64,000 nt of DNA, from positions 18,148-82,147 of the forward strand of contig JADFDO010000010.1 in NCBI GenBank assembly GCA_018262855.1, read 5' to 3'. Of the stretch, positions 54,465 to 63,947 are shown piece after piece (the first letter of the stretch is position 1; every line of letters begins with the position of its first letter). The notes beneath the pieces were generated by a model. It saw only the letters and a program-made list of their open reading frames with translations, had not been told where the DNA came from and made no database searches. The DNA is from Methanolinea sp. Its GTDB lineage: Archaea > Halobacteriota > Methanomicrobia > Methanomicrobiales > Methanospirillaceae. The position numbers and the translations under genes are program-made.

Positions 54465-55913
54465 TCATTTCCCTCCAGGGCTCTTCTGGAGAGGACTCCA
54501 CAACGGTGTCTCCCTGACAAGGTCGATATCGGTCCTGTACAGCTGACGGAGGTCTTTCAGACCCAGTCTGAGCATTGCAACCCGGCTCACACCAAGACCC
54601 CATGCAAGTACAGGGTACCTGATCCCCCATGGCGCCCTCACTTCTTCCCGGAATATTCCCGCACCCCCCATCTCAACCCATCCAAGGCCGTCAACAAAGA
54701 CCTCGGGTTCCACGGAGGGCTCGGTATAGGGGAAGTAACCTGGCCTGAACCGGACCCCTTCGAAGCCCATGCGCCCGTAGAACTCTTTCAGGAAACCAAG
54801 CAGGTGGCGGAATGTCACATCTTTATCCATGACTATCCCTTCAAGCTGCTCAAACTCCGCCAGGTGGGTCGAATCGATGGATTCTCTCCTGTAAACCCTC
54901 CCGATACAGAAGACCTTGACAGGCGGTTCCGGATGCGAGACAAGGTGCTGGATAGAAAGGCTGGTGGTATGGGTGCGAAGAACGCATTGCTGAGCCTTGT
55001 CTTTCGTCCAGTTACCACCCCAGCCTGTGGACGAAGTGGTGCCTCCGTGAAGGTGCATATCCTTCACCTTCTCATACCCGGGTGGGAGGGGGACCGTTTC
55101 CTTGAGAAAGAATGTGTCCTGCATCTCCCTGGCAGGGTGATCCTGAGGCTGGAAGAGTGCATCGAAGTTCCAGAACGAACTCTGTGCAAGACCACCGTAG
55201 ATCTCGGCAAATCCCATCTCGAGAAGAATTTGTCGCATTTCATCCAGTAATCTCTGATAGGGGTGAACCTTGCCGGGATAGATCTTTCTTGGAAGTGTTC
55301 CAAGGCCATAATGTCTCAGGTGCAGATCCTTCCACGATCCCCCTATGATCTGCTCCCTTGTAAGGGTGCCCACTTCAGGCTGGATCTTGAGCCCCGACTT
55401 TGCCAGGGCATAGCCTTCAGGTGTCAGGGTGATGAGATACTTCGTCCCCTGATGCTCGGTGAGAAGCCCCCGTTTTACCAGGACAGCGATCCCGGGACCA
55501 CCGCGTGAAGGATCTTTGAGGGCAATCTCATCCTCGCCAGGCATATCCTTCCCTGTCTTCTCAACCACTCCATCCCGCACTACAGCCCACCCTTTCTTGC
55601 GCATCTGTCCTATTCCCACACGGGAAAGAGGGTGCTTTGTCAGATCGGACATAGGAATGCGATCCTTGAAACTCTGAAGAAGCTGCCTTTCAGGGAGCCC
55701 TTCCCTTGCATAACGGCTTCCTTCATCGGTGTGGGCATAGCGGGTGGTGACTTCTTTCTCAAGGAGAACGAGACCACGCCCTGCAAGGAGCATGGCGAAC
55801 TGGATGACTGACTCCGCAGATGTCTCCATCGCCCTGGCCAGTGTAGCAGGATCGGATTTCTTCAGCGGTTCCAGGACTTTGATGAGTCGTTTTTCATTGA
55901 GGGATAGATCCAT
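54465..55913 (-). CDS. pheS: Phenylalanyl-tRNA synthetase, alpha subunit
   Basis: A 482-residue class II synthetase subunit of the archaeal/eukaryotic type with an N-terminal winged-helix region. Motif 2 is [20 protein letters not shown] and motif 3 is [16 protein letters not shown] use the ATG at 55913 ([14 protein letters not shown]); a TTG three codons upstream is possible. It follows trpS by one base. Confidence 0.95.
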   Translation of the reverse strand: MDLSLNEKRLIKVLEPLKKSDPATLARAMETSAESVIQFAMLLAGRGLVLLEKEVTTRYAHTDEGSRYAREGLPERQLLQSFKDRIPMSDLTKHPLSRVGIGQMRKKGWAVVRDGVVEKTGKDMPGEDEIALKDPSRGGPGIAVLVKRGLLTEHQGTKYLITLTPEGYALAKSGLKIQPEVGTLTREQIIGGSWKDLHLRHYGLGTLPRKIYPGKVHPYQRLLDEMRQILLEMGFAEIYGGLAQSSFWNFDALFQPQDHPAREMQDTFFLKETVPLPPGYEKVKDMHLHGGTTSSTGWGGNWTKDKAQQCVLRTHTTSLSIQHLVSHPEPPVKVFCIGRVYRRESIDSTHLAEFEQLEGIVMDKDVTFRHLLGFLKEFYGRMGFEGVRFRPGYFPYTEPSVEPEVFVDGLGWVEMGGAGIFREEVRAPWGIRYPVLAWGLGVSRVAMLRLGLKDLRQLYRTDIDLVRETPLWSPLQKSPGGK

Positions 55914-55914
55914 C

Positions 55915-57171
55915 TTACTCAACCTTCACCATATGTGCTGATGCCTCCATTTTCTCCCGAAAATCCCGGACAAAGGCCAGAACCCGCTCTGCAGTCTCTT
56001 TTTTGCACTGCCCGCAAAGAAGCTCCCCACCAAGGCATCGTCTCCGTATCTCAGCAAGTTCACTATCGTCTTCTACCATATGGAACAGATTCAGAAGGAA
56101 GAGGGGACACCTGTCTGGTTCCCCGCCCTGCTCTTTCTGTTCCGCAAGGGTGGCGCGTCCACCTGTGAGGGCTGCCATTACCTTTTTCCTCACCACTTCA
56201 TCAGGCTCTGTAAAGGTGATGGTGCTCTCGGGCACGCTGCTCGACATCTTTCCTCCCTGAAGACCCGGTATAAACCGGTGATATGTCGAAGAAGGCGTGA
56301 AAAATCCGAACCCCCCATGGGAGATCTCAATCCTCCGTACCTCCGCACTCACGTCAACACACCTCCCGCCAGGAATGTCAACGTGAGCTTCATATTTCTT
56401 CGATCCCGGGTATCTCCTGTAGACTTCTTCAAGGGCTTCCGGAGGGGCATCCTTTGAACGGACACTGATGTATCCTTCCCTCTCTTCCACCGTGAACATC
56501 CGCAGTTTGTGGGCGACGCCCCTCGTCAGACGGATGTGCGGGTCCTGGTCAATACCCACCGGGACAACTGTGGGTGCGGGCATGCTCTCAATCTGGGGGT
56601 AGAGGATATCGGCAACCTGGGTGATCACACTCTCTGCATGGGCAAGCGCAGTCTCATCAGAAAAACCATATATTGCCTGTAGTTCAGAGAAATTCACCCT
56701 TGTCGCTGCCTCGAACGCAAGATCGAGGAGTCGCTTGTTTCTGCTCTGGAAGTAGGTTTTGCCATGGTATCCAAGGGCATAGAGGCACTGCAGGTATTCC
56801 TTCCCATATTCATCGCATTTCCGCCATGGGATATCCCGAACCGCGTGAGCTTCCCTGTCTGCGACAGTGATATATCCGGTTCCCCCTTGCTGAACATGCC
56901 ATACCACCTCTTTCATCACCATCAGGTGACCAAGATGTGGGTGACCGGATGGCATGAACCCGGTCAGGATGTGGAACGGCTTTTTATCCCTGATGGCTTC
57001 CGCAATAACCCGGTAATCGCGGTGACCCACCACTACGCCCCTTCCGATGAAGGAAGGGTTGGTAGGGAGAATGCCATCGATACTCCCTATAGGCTCGATT
57101 CCAAACATTGAGAAGAGCTTTTCAATATCTTCGGAAGGCTGGCTGGACCAGGGATTCATGGGTGTTTGCAT
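55915..57171 (-). CDS. trpS: Tryptophanyl-tRNA synthetase
   Basis: A 418-residue class I synthetase of the archaeal type. The HIGH-like motif is SGHPHLGHL, and the KMSKS-like loop is KMSSSVPESTI. The C-terminal part contains CLGGELLCGQCKKE, three cysteines that may bind metal. It lies 11 bases after endA and one base before pheS. Confidence 0.94.
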   Translation of the reverse strand: MQTPMNPWSSQPSEDIEKLFSMFGIEPIGSIDGILPTNPSFIGRGVVVGHRDYRVIAEAIRDKKPFHILTGFMPSGHPHLGHLMVMKEVVWHVQQGGTGYITVADREAHAVRDIPWRKCDEYGKEYLQCLYALGYHGKTYFQSRNKRLLDLAFEAATRVNFSELQAIYGFSDETALAHAESVITQVADILYPQIESMPAPTVVPVGIDQDPHIRLTRGVAHKLRMFTVEEREGYISVRSKDAPPEALEEVYRRYPGSKKYEAHVDIPGGRCVDVSAEVRRIEISHGGFGFFTPSSTYHRFIPGLQGGKMSSSVPESTITFTEPDEVVRKKVMAALTGGRATLAEQKEQGGEPDRCPLFLLNLFHMVEDDSELAEIRRRCLGGELLCGQCKKETAERVLAFVRDFREKMEASAHMVKVE

Positions 57172-57182
57172 GCTTTACCTAC

Positions 57183-58175
57183 TCACAGTTTAATACGGGC
57201 GAATTCCACATACTGGATATCTTTACTATTTTCGCATCCGAACAACATCTTCTTTTTCACACTGTGTGCAAGGCGGACAGATCTCGAGATGGCACTCATG
57301 GGAAGGGATGCGCTATCTGGGAGTGCCTGTACCAGCATCTCTGAATGGACCTTCTTGCCAGAATATACACGGAAATGGTGACCGAATTTGTACCCGGTAC
57401 GGGGCACGTATCCCCTGTGCCGAAGATCTTCGTATACACGGACCTTCTCAGGAAATTCGGTGTCCGATTCACGGGCCATGCCATAATAGGTCCCGGGATC
57501 GATACGCTCTCCCTCCCCGGAGAGGGAAAGTCTCCCGGAACGCATCAGGCTGATAATCTCCAGGGGAGCGAGGACCAGACGCCCGGGATCGAGTTGCATC
57601 CCGTAGGTCCCCTTCTCATTCTGATGGACGATTGCATACCTCCCCACCAGTTCCCCTTTAAGCGGCCTTGCGAAATCCTCATCGCCCGTTTCCTGGAGGT
57701 GCTGCACCTTTATCTCATAGTAGGTAAGCTCGTTTTCGTCGTCAACAACGGCAAGTACATGTTGTTTCCGCAGGTTGATTGATGCCGATACTTCCTTGAC
57801 AAGGCCTGAAAACTCGATCATGTCGCGCTCGGAGATTACCCTTACGAGGTACTGGGACTGGCCTGTTCCAGGTCTCTGGCCCCTGCGGAACACCCTGAAA
57901 TCGTGAGGGCCGGTCTGGACAACGTACCCGCGTTCCCTCAGGTCACGGTACACCAGGAAGCTCCGAATGAATCCTGAATTCTGTGCGTATACGGCAAGCA
58001 GGCGATCGAAAGAATACCCTGAGATCTCGAGGCGGCCGCGGTGCAGAAGGTAAAGGGCCTCTTCAGGGGCGAGGCGAAGGCCATCCTTTTCTGGCCTCCC
58101 GTACCCGCTCTGGTCGTAGAGGGACCGGCCTTCGGGACCGAGCCGGACCCAGGTGCCGTCAAACGAGCCTTTCAT
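57183..58175 (-). CDS. endA: tRNA-splicing endonuclease EndA (duplicated-domain form)
   Basis: A 330-residue endonuclease with two homologous halves, as in the homodimeric alpha2-type archaeal enzymes. The second half is the catalytic one, with YKFGHHFRVY (Tyr and His) and a Lys in RLAHSVKKKMLFG. It removes introns at bulge-helix-bulge sites in precursor tRNA. It is first in the operon endA-trpS-pheS-pheT. The ATG at 58175 starts the conserved sequence; the frame opens at 58211. Confidence 0.92.
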   Translation of the reverse strand: MKGSFDGTWVRLGPEGRSLYDQSGYGRPEKDGLRLAPEEALYLLHRGRLEISGYSFDRLLAVYAQNSGFIRSFLVYRDLRERGYVVQTGPHDFRVFRRGQRPGTGQSQYLVRVISERDMIEFSGLVKEVSASINLRKQHVLAVVDDENELTYYEIKVQHLQETGDEDFARPLKGELVGRYAIVHQNEKGTYGMQLDPGRLVLAPLEIISLMRSGRLSLSGEGERIDPGTYYGMARESDTEFPEKVRVYEDLRHRGYVPRTGYKFGHHFRVYSGKKVHSEMLVQALPDSASLPMSAISRSVRLAHSVKKKMLFGCENSKDIQYVEFARIKL

Positions 58176-58531
58176 CTGGTAATTATTCGTAGGGGGCGTT
58201 GATAATAACATGTGGCGCCGCGGTATGCCTTATGGATTGGAAAAACCAAGAATTACAGGAATATATCACCCTTAAGGATTACCTTTTATTGAACCCGGAA
58301 TCTTCATTTAAAGATTTTTAACTATTATTTTTAAAATTTGAGACTTACAATTAAAGCGCGAGGGGGCAAGGCCCCGGAACGTGATGCAATACATAAGTAT
58401 TACCTTTGTAGTACTTTTTTGGAAAAAGGCGTCCATAAAAGGAAGAACTTATACCATAAGGTCAGGAAACCTCTCTTTTCAGAGATCCATACGGGGAGCC
58501 TTTGATACAGGATCTTTGAGGAAAGACCGGA
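58176..58531. promoter_or_regulatory. AT-rich intergenic region before the radical SAM/AAA/WD40 cluster
   Basis: The stretch 58260-58480 is AT-rich, with a small hairpin GGGGC-aag-GCCCC at 58363-58375. It divides the endA operon from the plus-strand cluster and must hold its promoter; a TATA-like box cannot be fixed. GAGG near 58518-58521 is the probable ribosome binding site of the radical SAM gene. Short open frames here are not credible. Confidence 0.4.
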
Positions 58532-59119
58532 ATGATGATCAATTGTGCGGGATTTCTCGAACGTTCCCGGGTCAACGGACCGGGAGAGAGGGCTGTGCTC
58601 TGGGTACAGGGATGTTTCTTACACTGCCCCGGGTGCTTCAACCGGTCATTATGGTCATTCAAAAAGAACCACCTTGTCCGTGCTTCGGATATTGCCGACA
58701 CCGTCCTCTCTCTCCCTGGAATTGACGGGATCACCTTTTCGGGAGGAGAACCATTCTGCCAGGCACTTCCCCTCGCCGATGTTGGGGAACTGGTCCAGAA
58801 AGAGGGTCTCACCGTGGTCACATTCAGCGGTTTTCCATCCGACACACTCATCTCAACGAAGAAAAGATCCTGGAAAGAACTGCTCAAAGTGACAGATCTC
58901 CTTGTTGCTGGTCCTTATATCAGGGAATGCACCAGCGGGATTTCGCTATGCGGCTCGACAAACCAGGAGCAGATTTTCCTTTCAGAGAGGATCCCGATGA
59001 AAACCTTCCCCGACTGTATTGGGAGAACAGTGGAATACACCATCAGTTCCCAGGGAGAGATAACCACAACAGGATTCCCTGAATCGTACCTCTTCCATCA
59101 TGAAACGGGGTGCATCTGA
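58532..59119 (+). CDS. Small radical SAM activase-like protein
   Basis: A 195-residue protein of the [4Fe-4S] single-cluster type, similar to anaerobic ribonucleotide reductase and pyruvate-formate-lyase activases. The motif C-x3-C-x2-C is at C28, C32 and C35 (CFLHCPGC), and FSGGEPF is the SAM-binding GGEP. The C-terminal 60 residues are beta-rich and carry two more cysteines. No glycyl-radical enzyme is in the window, so the target is unknown. It opens the five-gene cluster; four bases separate it from the DUF1257 gene. Confidence 0.85.
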   Translation: MMINCAGFLERSRVNGPGERAVLWVQGCFLHCPGCFNRSLWSFKKNHLVRASDIADTVLSLPGIDGITFSGGEPFCQALPLADVGELVQKEGLTVVTFSGFPSDTLISTKKRSWKELLKVTDLLVAGPYIRECTSGISLCGSTNQEQIFLSERIPMKTFPDCIGRTVEYTISSQGEITTTGFPESYLFHHETGCI

Positions 59120-59122
59120 ATT

Positions 59123-59518
59123 ATGTCGCATTTCAGCAGGATCAAGACTACATTTCGCAACAGGTCAGTCCTCTCCACATGCCTTAAGGATATGGGTTAC
59201 CATGTCCAGGAGGGCGGGACGATCCGAGGGTATCACGGAATACAGAAGGTGGATCTGGCAGTGATGGGAAAGAACGGGTATGGAGTAGGGTTCGTGCAGA
59301 ATACCGATGGGTGTTATGATCTGCTCGCGGATTCATGGGGAGTCAAAGGAAGAGACCGGAAGATACAGGATGCCCTTGAGAGGGATTACCCCAGGATCCA
59401 GCAGAGATACGCGAGAATGCTGGTGCGTGAGCAGACTGAACGGGAAGGATACAGTATTGTCGAGGAAGTGGAGCAGGAAGACGGATCGGTTCGTATTGTT
59501 GTAAGGAGGTGGACATGA
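59123..59518 (+). CDS. DUF1257 / Ycf35-like protein
   Basis: A 131-residue protein. MSHFSRIKTTFRNRSVLSTCLKDMGY, given here in part, plus RGYHGIQKVDLAV, NGYGVGF and the C-terminal QEDGSVRIVVRRW follow the Ycf35/DUF1257 pattern of cyanobacteria and algal plastids. Its role there is unknown. The related partner DUF2997 is not encoded here. The last codons overlap the next gene's start (ATGA), and its 3' end contains that gene's exceptionally good ribosome binding site. Confidence 0.85.
   Translation: MSHFSRIKTTFRNRSVLSTCLKDMGYHVQEGGTIRGYHGIQKVDLAVMGKNGYGVGFVQNTDGCYDLLADSWGVKGRDRKIQDALERDYPRIQQRYARMLVREQTEREGYSIVEEVEQEDGSVRIVVRRWT
59502..59511 (+). promoter_or_regulatory. Exact anti-16S ribosome binding site of the AAA gene
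   Basis: TAAGGAGGTG ends three bases before the ATG at 59515 (GGAGG ends five bases before it). It is the longest Shine-Dalgarno match I see in the window. It decides that the AAA gene starts at the ATG at 59515 and not at the GTG (59509) lying inside the site. Confidence 0.75.
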
Positions 59519-61083
59519 GAGATCAGTCGTGGGATGGTGAGATCCCTGCACAGATCGATCTCTGCCTGAGAGCACGTATCACACTCCTTATACTTCATAC
59601 AGCTGAAGAAGAGCGGGCGATACGAATTCTGAAGGAGGTCTGTGGACAATTCCATCCCCCACGACCCCTCGTCTCGTGGGACCTTGTTGAAGGCTTCCAG
59701 GGGACCAACGGTGTGCCCTCAAGAACGTCTGCCGTACGGGATCCCCTCATCGCCCTTGACGAGATGGAAAAGACGGACGAAGCGGCAGTCATCGTCCTCA
59801 AGGACTTCCACGAGTTCTGGACCAATCCGGCCGTAAAGCGGAAACTGCGGAACCTGGCTCAAAAGTTCCGTTTTTCCAGGAGGACCATGATCGTGGTCAC
59901 TCCTGCCCTGAAAGTCCCTGAGGAGATCCGGGATAACGGAGTTGTGCTCCATGTCCCGCCCCCTTCCGCGAAGGAACTTGAACAGGAACTCGACCGTCTT
60001 TTACAGGGAAGCGGCGTTCCCGACTCCCTGACACCGCTCGGGAGGGAAAAATTGATCCAGGCTGCTCTTGGCATGTCCCTCAACCAGGCCTGCAGGTCTT
60101 TTTCCAAGGCTATCGTGCGTCACGGGCGGCTGGATGATCGCGATATTGACGCAATTGTGGCAGAGAAGAAGGATATCCTCTCACAGAGCGAAGCACTGGA
60201 ATTTTTCAGCATCACCGAGACTGCCGACAATGTGGGGGGACTTTCAGTACTCAAGGAATGGCTTCATCTGAGAGAGCGAGCTTTCTCCCGGGAGGCTCGT
60301 GACTACGGGCTGCCCTCTCCCAAAGGGATTGCCCTTATCGGTATCCCGGGGACGGGGAAGAGTCTCACCGCCAAGATGATTGCAGGCATGTGGAGGCTTC
60401 CGCTTCTCAGGCTTGATGTGGGTGCCCTTTTCGGAAGCCTGGTCGGAGAATCTGAGGAGCGGACACGAAAAGCCCTCGCTCTTGCGGAGACTATCTCCCC
60501 GTGCATCCTCTGGATTGACGAGATGGAAAAGGCGTTTTCCTTCGGAAACGGTGATTCTGGGACAAGCCAACGCGTATTTGCCCATATCCTCACCTGGATG
60601 CAGGACAAGACTGCTCCGTGTTTTGTGGTGGCAACCGCCAACGATGTCTCGGCCCTCCCCCCGGAACTCCTGCGAAAAGGGCGGTTTGACGAGGTCTTCT
60701 TCCTCGATCTGCCTTCATCCGGAGAGAGGAGAGAGATCTTCTCGGTCCACCTTCGCCGGCGTGGACTTATCCCTGGAGAATTTGACCTTGAAACACTGGC
60801 AAGGGCATCTGAAGGTTATGTAGGATCGGAGATAGAGCAGACCGTCATCGATGCCATGTACCAGGCATTCAACCAGGACATGCGCCGCATCACAACCGGA
60901 GATATCATTGCTGCGCTCAGAACCCAGGTCCCACTCTCTGTCTCGCAGAAAGAAGTCGTTGGTGGTTTGAGGACATGGTTGATAGAAGGGAGGGCACTCT
61001 CGGCCTCTGAAATACAAGGCACTGCCGAATCCCCTTCTGCCTGCATTCACCTCGAACCGGTGTTCTCCCCGGGTGAACGGTGA
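59515..61083 (+). CDS. Ycf46-type AAA+ ATPase
   Basis: A 522-residue protein. The N-terminal 240 residues (LRARITLLILHTAEEERAI, and VIVLKDFHEFW near 95-103) match the Ycf46 family and probably receive substrate or form the assembly interface. One AAA+ module follows: Walker A GIPGTGKS at about 276-283, Walker B ILWIDE near 331-336, sensor 1 ATAND and an arginine finger in RKGRFDEVF. Such ATPases act as ring-shaped remodelers. Overlaps with both neighbours (four bases each) show it is co-translated with DUF1257 and the WD40 protein. Confidence 0.88.
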   Translation: MRDQSWDGEIPAQIDLCLRARITLLILHTAEEERAIRILKEVCGQFHPPRPLVSWDLVEGFQGTNGVPSRTSAVRDPLIALDEMEKTDEAAVIVLKDFHEFWTNPAVKRKLRNLAQKFRFSRRTMIVVTPALKVPEEIRDNGVVLHVPPPSAKELEQELDRLLQGSGVPDSLTPLGREKLIQAALGMSLNQACRSFSKAIVRHGRLDDRDIDAIVAEKKDILSQSEALEFFSITETADNVGGLSVLKEWLHLRERAFSREARDYGLPSPKGIALIGIPGTGKSLTAKMIAGMWRLPLLRLDVGALFGSLVGESEERTRKALALAETISPCILWIDEMEKAFSFGNGDSGTSQRVFAHILTWMQDKTAPCFVVATANDVSALPPELLRKGRFDEVFFLDLPSSGERREIFSVHLRRRGLIPGEFDLETLARASEGYVGSEIEQTVIDAMYQAFNQDMRRITTGDIIAALRTQVPLSVSQKEVVGGLRTWLIEGRALSASEIQGTAESPSACIHLEPVFSPGER

Positions 61084-63947
61084 ACACCCCCATGGCATTC
61101 ATGGATATTCCCATTTCATGGGTCTCATTCCGGGCACCCATTGTGGGAAGTCTTTTCCGGTTATCCGCCTTGAGAAGCATCGAGAAGGCCGCTTCCGAAG
61201 GGGAGCGGGATGCTGTTCGCATGCTCACGCATGCCCTTGCAGAATCCGAATTCAGTGATGTAAAGACCTCGGCAGCGGCGACCCTTTCTTCCCTCTCAAA
61301 CCCTGCGGCAGTCGAAATCTTTTGTGAATACGCCCTGGAATCTGGCGATCCATTGCTCCTGGATATCGCATCAGAACAGGGTTATCTCCCTCTTCGCGAG
61401 GAAAAAAAAGCGCTGTTTCTCTTTCTTTCAGGTCAGATGGATTTGTATCGGGACCTTGATCCTCTCGAAGGTCATCCCCTTCTCGTCACGGGACTTCGCT
61501 CTGCAACCCCCCAAGTACGATCACGTGTGCTCGACCTGGCCAGGAAGGAGGGGATGGTCAGTGTCATCCTGTCACTGGGAACCTGTGTGAATGACGTCGA
61601 ATGGCTGCCACGTGACTGGAAAACCAAGATCCGTCTCCTCGCAGACGAGCGCAGGTATGACGATATGTTCCGGCTCCTCTTTCTTGCACCCCTCCCGACT
61701 GCGGTTGATATTGTCCACACTCTTGCTGGATCCGGATGGAAACCAGGGAAACCTGATCAAACTCTCTGGAAAGCCCTCACTTCAACCGTTCCCGGGACCT
61801 GGGATTTTCCGGATCCTCCACCATCGAGGGGAAAGATCCTTGCAGGTCACGCAGAAATGATAAAGAGTGCGGCCATCTCACCCGATGGACAATTCGTCGC
61901 AACCGTGGGTTATGGAGGTTCTTTGTGCCAATGGTCGCTCCCAGAAGGAACGCTCACCAGTACCGGGAATGCTGCATTTGGAACAATCACCTGCCTCTCT
62001 TTCAGCGCTGACAGCACTGCACTCGTGTTCGGAACCGATGAAGGAGTGATATGGCTGATTCGGGCAGGAGACAGTGTTCCGATCACCACACTGAAAGGAC
62101 ACTCCGGGCCGGTGACCAGCATGGTCTTTTCCGATGATGCGAACCTCCTCATAACAGGTGGTGGCGACGGGACCCTGTGCTCATGGAAATGGCCAGGCTG
62201 CGACGAATGTTCTGCAACCCATGCCCATAACGGGGCGGTAACTGCCATCGCTGCATGGAAGAATATATTCGCAAGCAGCGGCCGTGACGGTGCGATCCAT
62301 ATCTGGAAAGAGGGGGGAGATAATGACAGGACACTTTCCAACCCGGGAAACGTCATGCATCGGCTCTTCTTCTGCGGCAGGGGAGAATATTTAGCAGGTG
62401 TCGACATCCGGGGCACTGTCCGGGTCTGGAACTGTGACGATGGGGCGCTCTTCCGGGCCATCCCTTCAGCAGGCGGACGCCTCATTGCGTGGGACAATAT
62501 CCCATCAGGAAACATCGGTGTGCTCGCATCGGATGATCACAACGCCTGTATTTTCTCTTTTCCAGGAGGGAGTGAATTCGAAAGGCTAGAGATCCCCGGA
62601 AAGGGTATCTCATGCCTCGCGCTTACCCCATCGGGTACGCATCTCCTTGCAGGCTGCCGTGACGGATACCTCCATACATGGTCCCTTCCCGAGGGCAGGA
62701 AAACCTCCATGATCAAGGGGCATCCGGACTGGATCAGGCTGCTTGCTGTGAACAGAGAGGGAACGGGGGTGGTAAGTGCAGGCAGGGAGGGAATGCTCAG
62801 ATTCAGGAAACTCCCAGGCGCCGATCTCCTCTGCACCATCCAGGGGCCAGGGACAGGTATCCACAGTCTCTCGTCAACACCCGGTGGAGAACTAGTGGGA
62901 TGCGGGACAGACGGGGGTATTCTCAGAGTATGGGATTCAAAAACAGGGGAACAGCGCTACTGCCACAATCTCTTCACCGGCCGGATCGAATGCATCGCCC
63001 TCCATCCTTCAGGAACGATGGCCGCATGCGGGGATGGATACGGCAGGATCTCCCTCTGGGAGATGGGATCAGGATCACTCCGGGCAACTCTTGACGGAAA
63101 CCACGGTGGGGTCCGGGCCCTCGCGATTGATGGGTCGGGATCGCTCCTCGCAAGCGGGGGGTGGGACGGGGTGGTGCGGATCTGGTCTCTTCCCGAAGGA
63201 GAACCGGTGGCTGAACTTTCAGGGCATTCCAGCCAGATCACTTCCCTTACCTTCCTGCCAGGAACACCCTTCCTGGCGAGTGGATCGCAGGACCGGACTG
63301 CAATCATTTGGAACACTCGATCACATGAGGTTCACATGCGGCTCACCGGCCATTCGCATGTTGTCTCATGTCTCGGAACCTCCGGGGACGGAGGAATCCT
63401 GGCAACGGGAAGCTGGGACCGCACAGTTCGCCTCTGGAGCATTCCTTCAGGAGAGATGCTTGGCGTGCTCAAAGGACATCGGGATAGAGTACATGCCGTT
63501 TCAGTGCACCCTGATGGAACCCTGATTGCCACTGCCACCGAGAGTGGGAATGTCGCACTTTTCACGCTGCCAGGATGCATCCCGGTACGGTCAGGAAAAA
63601 CCTGTGCGGATGCCCGCAACGGCATCTGCCTGATTGCTTCAGAAAACCTGCTGGCATCTGCCGGTCGCGACGGAACCCTCATGCTTTCAGGGATTCCCTG
63701 GACACGCCCTCTCTCCCGTACCAATCCCGGTGATCTTGCATACGTGCAATCCTGCATCACCCCGGAACTCCCGGCTTCCTCTGCCCTGCAGTGGAAATTC
63801 CTCGGACACCTGCTTGCGGGTAAGTTCCGTCACAGTATAGAATACGGTGGTGCGGGTCAGCCGGCTGGCCCGTACGATATGGAGATCGTCGAGTCTCCTG
63901 GACATCTGTCTCAGATTGCTACAGTGGAGCACGCCGATGCCGTTTAG
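61080..63947 (+). CDS. Large WD40-repeat protein with helical N-terminus
   Basis: A 955-residue protein. Residues 1-235 are helical, with HEAT-like features (repeated hydrophobic helices, ASEGERDAVRMLTHALAES). From about 245 to 880 there are about fifteen WD40 repeats, most with the GH dipeptide near the start and W-like residues in the last strand (examples: LKGHSGPVTSMVFSDD, LSGHSSQITSLTFLPG, LTGHSHVVSCLGTSGD). This is enough for two seven-bladed propellers. No catalytic domain is visible. GTG at 61080 overlaps the AAA stop; an ATG is at 61092. Likely a scaffold that selects clients for the AAA ATPase. Confidence 0.85.
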   Translation: MNTPMAFMDIPISWVSFRAPIVGSLFRLSALRSIEKAASEGERDAVRMLTHALAESEFSDVKTSAAATLSSLSNPAAVEIFCEYALESGDPLLLDIASEQGYLPLREEKKALFLFLSGQMDLYRDLDPLEGHPLLVTGLRSATPQVRSRVLDLARKEGMVSVILSLGTCVNDVEWLPRDWKTKIRLLADERRYDDMFRLLFLAPLPTAVDIVHTLAGSGWKPGKPDQTLWKALTSTVPGTWDFPDPPPSRGKILAGHAEMIKSAAISPDGQFVATVGYGGSLCQWSLPEGTLTSTGNAAFGTITCLSFSADSTALVFGTDEGVIWLIRAGDSVPITTLKGHSGPVTSMVFSDDANLLITGGGDGTLCSWKWPGCDECSATHAHNGAVTAIAAWKNIFASSGRDGAIHIWKEGGDNDRTLSNPGNVMHRLFFCGRGEYLAGVDIRGTVRVWNCDDGALFRAIPSAGGRLIAWDNIPSGNIGVLASDDHNACIFSFPGGSEFERLEIPGKGISCLALTPSGTHLLAGCRDGYLHTWSLPEGRKTSMIKGHPDWIRLLAVNREGTGVVSAGREGMLRFRKLPGADLLCTIQGPGTGIHSLSSTPGGELVGCGTDGGILRVWDSKTGEQRYCHNLFTGRIECIALHPSGTMAACGDGYGRISLWEMGSGSLRATLDGNHGGVRALAIDGSGSLLASGGWDGVVRIWSLPEGEPVAELSGHSSQITSLTFLPGTPFLASGSQDRTAIIWNTRSHEVHMRLTGHSHVVSCLGTSGDGGILATGSWDRTVRLWSIPSGEMLGVLKGHRDRVHAVSVHPDGTLIATATESGNVALFTLPGCIPVRSGKTCADARNGICLIASENLLASAGRDGTLMLSGIPWTRPLSRTNPGDLAYVQSCITPELPASSALQWKFLGHLLAGKFRHSIEYGGAGQPAGPYDMEIVESPGHLSQIATVEHADAV

